This document shows positions 5,569 to 5,789 of a stretch of DNA of 5,789 bases, piece after piece. The position numbers and the translations under genes are program-made. The stretch spans positions 1-5,789 of the forward strand of contig CAKZYM010000796.1 in assembly GCA_937884685.1 (NCBI GenBank), written 5' to 3'. The notes under the pieces were generated by a model. It was not told the DNA's origin, did no database searches, and saw nothing but the letters and a program-made list of their open reading frames with translations. Position 1 is the stretch's first letter, and every line of letters starts with the position of its first letter. The DNA comes from an uncultured Calothrix sp. Lineage in GTDB: Bacteria; Cyanobacteriota; Cyanobacteriia; Cyanobacteriales; Nostocaceae.

Positions 5569-5789
5569 AAGCAAGTCGGTATATAGAGTTTCCGCAAGCA
5601 ACTGAGCTACAGCGATTACCTCACCTCGATAAAGCTATGCTTTACTATGCTTTATCTCCTTAATAAGGAGAGGGGTTGGGGGTGAGGTATCTCAATAGAC
5701 TGGGAAACGCTATAAATAAACCCAACTATGTAAAAGAATGTAAATTGTCTCCGAAGTCTTTCTGTTACTTTCTGCTCCTACGAGTTCCT
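5569..5789. other. Non-coding tail after menB
   Basis: Apart from the inverted-repeat element at 5617-5689 I see no gene here. There is no open frame of useful length with a family-like protein, and no tRNA-like fold noticed. Positions 5690-5789 may be the leader of a gene beyond the window; atgtaaa occurs twice there (5728 and 5738), with no confident promoter. Confidence 0.5.
5617..5689. repeat. Nested inverted-repeat element downstream of menB
   Basis: The outer arms tacctcacc (5617-5625) and ggtgaggta (5681-5689) are perfect complements. Inside them, gataaagc (5628-5635) pairs with gctttatc (5649-5656), and ctcctt (5656-5661) pairs with aaggag (5665-5670). A near-perfect 10-base direct repeat, tatgctttac/tatgctttat, lies at 5636-5655. 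The segment aggagaggggttgggggtgagg resembles one half of a palindrome common in cyanobacterial intergenic DNA; the other half seems replaced by the gataaagc hairpin. It could fold in RNA or be a small non-autonomous mobile element, and could help end menB transcription, but no T-run follows. Confidence 0.75.

Overview
The window looks like chromosomal DNA from a filamentous, probably heterocystous, cyanobacterium of the Nostoc/Calothrix/Rivularia kind. The reasons are two HIP1 octamers (GCGATCGC), AT-rich coding DNA, heptanucleotide tandem repeats abutting gene ends, palindromic repeats of types I recognise from these genomes, and MenD and MenB proteins that closely resemble cyanobacterial ones. 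The genus is a guess.

Layout, left to right. Positions 1-100 are a short leader whose last 56 bases are a degenerate heptad repeat running into the start codon of menD (101-1891, +). menD is intact but carries an in-frame 8-bp tandem repeat near its middle. A 101-bp gap with an inverted repeat separates menD from two genes on the opposite strand. These are a Uma2-family PD-(D/E)XK nuclease-like gene (1993-2664, -) and, 15 bp upstream of it in transcription order, a NACHT/STAND-type P-loop NTPase fused to WD40 repeats (2680-4536, -). A 157-bp divergent gap with a composite repeat element leads to menB (4694-5527, +). The last 262 bp hold no gene; they contain a perfect heptad array touching the menB stop codon and a nested inverted-repeat element.

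menD and menB encode two steps of the naphthoquinone branch (phylloquinone in cyanobacteria, the photosystem I cofactor). They share an orientation and, from memory, are often neighbours in cyanobacteria. Here a two-gene reverse-strand cassette lies between them. The NTPase appears to be an internal-deletion derivative: its NACHT part stops just after the GxP-type motif and joins directly to the middle of a WD40 blade, without the usual winged-helix and linker region. The most interesting hypothesis is that the STAND-WD40 protein and the Uma2 protein act together as a sensor and nuclease pair, possibly in conflict with mobile elements. The sequence supports tight linkage and likely co-transcription, not that function.
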